Part shown: positions 63,864-64,000 of the stretch, piece after piece
How the letters are laid out: each line of letters opens with the position of its first letter
How positions within the stretch are numbered: position 1 is the first letter of the stretch
Origin: Phytoseiulus persimilis
Lineage: Eukaryota > Arthropoda > Arachnida > Mesostigmata > Phytoseiidae
NCBI GenBank assembly: GCA_037576195.1
Contig: CM075101.1
Location: 13,702,001-13,766,000, forward strand
Length of the DNA stretch: 64,000 nt
Direction: 5' to 3'
Notes under the pieces: model-generated
Told to the model about the DNA's origin: nothing
Seen by the model: only the letters and a program-made list of their open reading frames with translations
The model's database searches: none
Translations under genes and position numbers: made by a program

Positions 63864-64000
63864 CTGAAAAGAAACGTGGTAAGAGTTCGGGTTCGCCTGC
63901 GGGCACAGCATCGAAAACCGCGCCGTATTGACCTCGCTTGGATCCAACGATTGAAAGTTAGCCTACATCTAGAAGATTCAAACTCTATTTTTAGAAAGCT

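Noticed and set aside
1..64000. CRISPR arrays, bacterial operons, phage genes or viral insertions
   Set aside because: No regularly spaced repeats, no ribosome-binding-site gene strings and no viral hallmark protein. The genes present are intron-containing animal genes.

Overview
This is nuclear DNA of an animal, most likely an arthropod. The three genes I can model have GT-AG introns of 78 to about 900 bases. Two belong to the metazoan RGK branch of Ras-like GTPases, and the third is an SLC13/INDY-type transporter. The sequence is close to half G+C and carries LINE retrotransposon debris. Introns this short with sparse genes would suit a compact chelicerate genome such as a mite, but the sequence alone does not prove that.

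Layout. Bases 1-25424 hold no gene I can support. They contain an inverted-repeat hairpin (9793-9965), a decayed LINE relic (13500-14102, + strand) and a 5'-truncated LINE reverse-transcriptase C-terminus (20213-21277, - strand). Bases 25425-38160 are the centre of the window: two RGK GTPase genes in tail-to-tail inverted orientation. Copy A is on + (coding 25708-28515) and copy B on - (coding 37819-34887). They share four exons at the same splice positions, a TATA-box promoter block and the start of the 3' UTR, and are separated by about 6 kb. Bases 38161-60219 are again poor in supported genes, with a few orphan reading frames and one diverged direct repeat. Bases 60220-63863 (- strand) hold ten coding exons of an SLC13-family sodium/carboxylate transporter. 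Its N-terminal exons lie beyond the right edge.

How the genes relate. The RGK pair is a segmental inverted duplication that includes the promoter, so both copies were probably born active. They differ in upstream ORFs, one cAMP-response-type element, intron lengths and a threonine-rich insertion. A 161-bp tract with no differences inside otherwise diverged copies suggests recent gene conversion. RGK proteins are known as regulators of voltage-gated calcium channels and the cytoskeleton. The SLC13 gene is a plasma-membrane metabolite transporter with no evident functional tie to them. Outside these loci I see long G/C homopolymers, roughly two-fold excess of TCGA, and several orphan ORFs I cannot assign.
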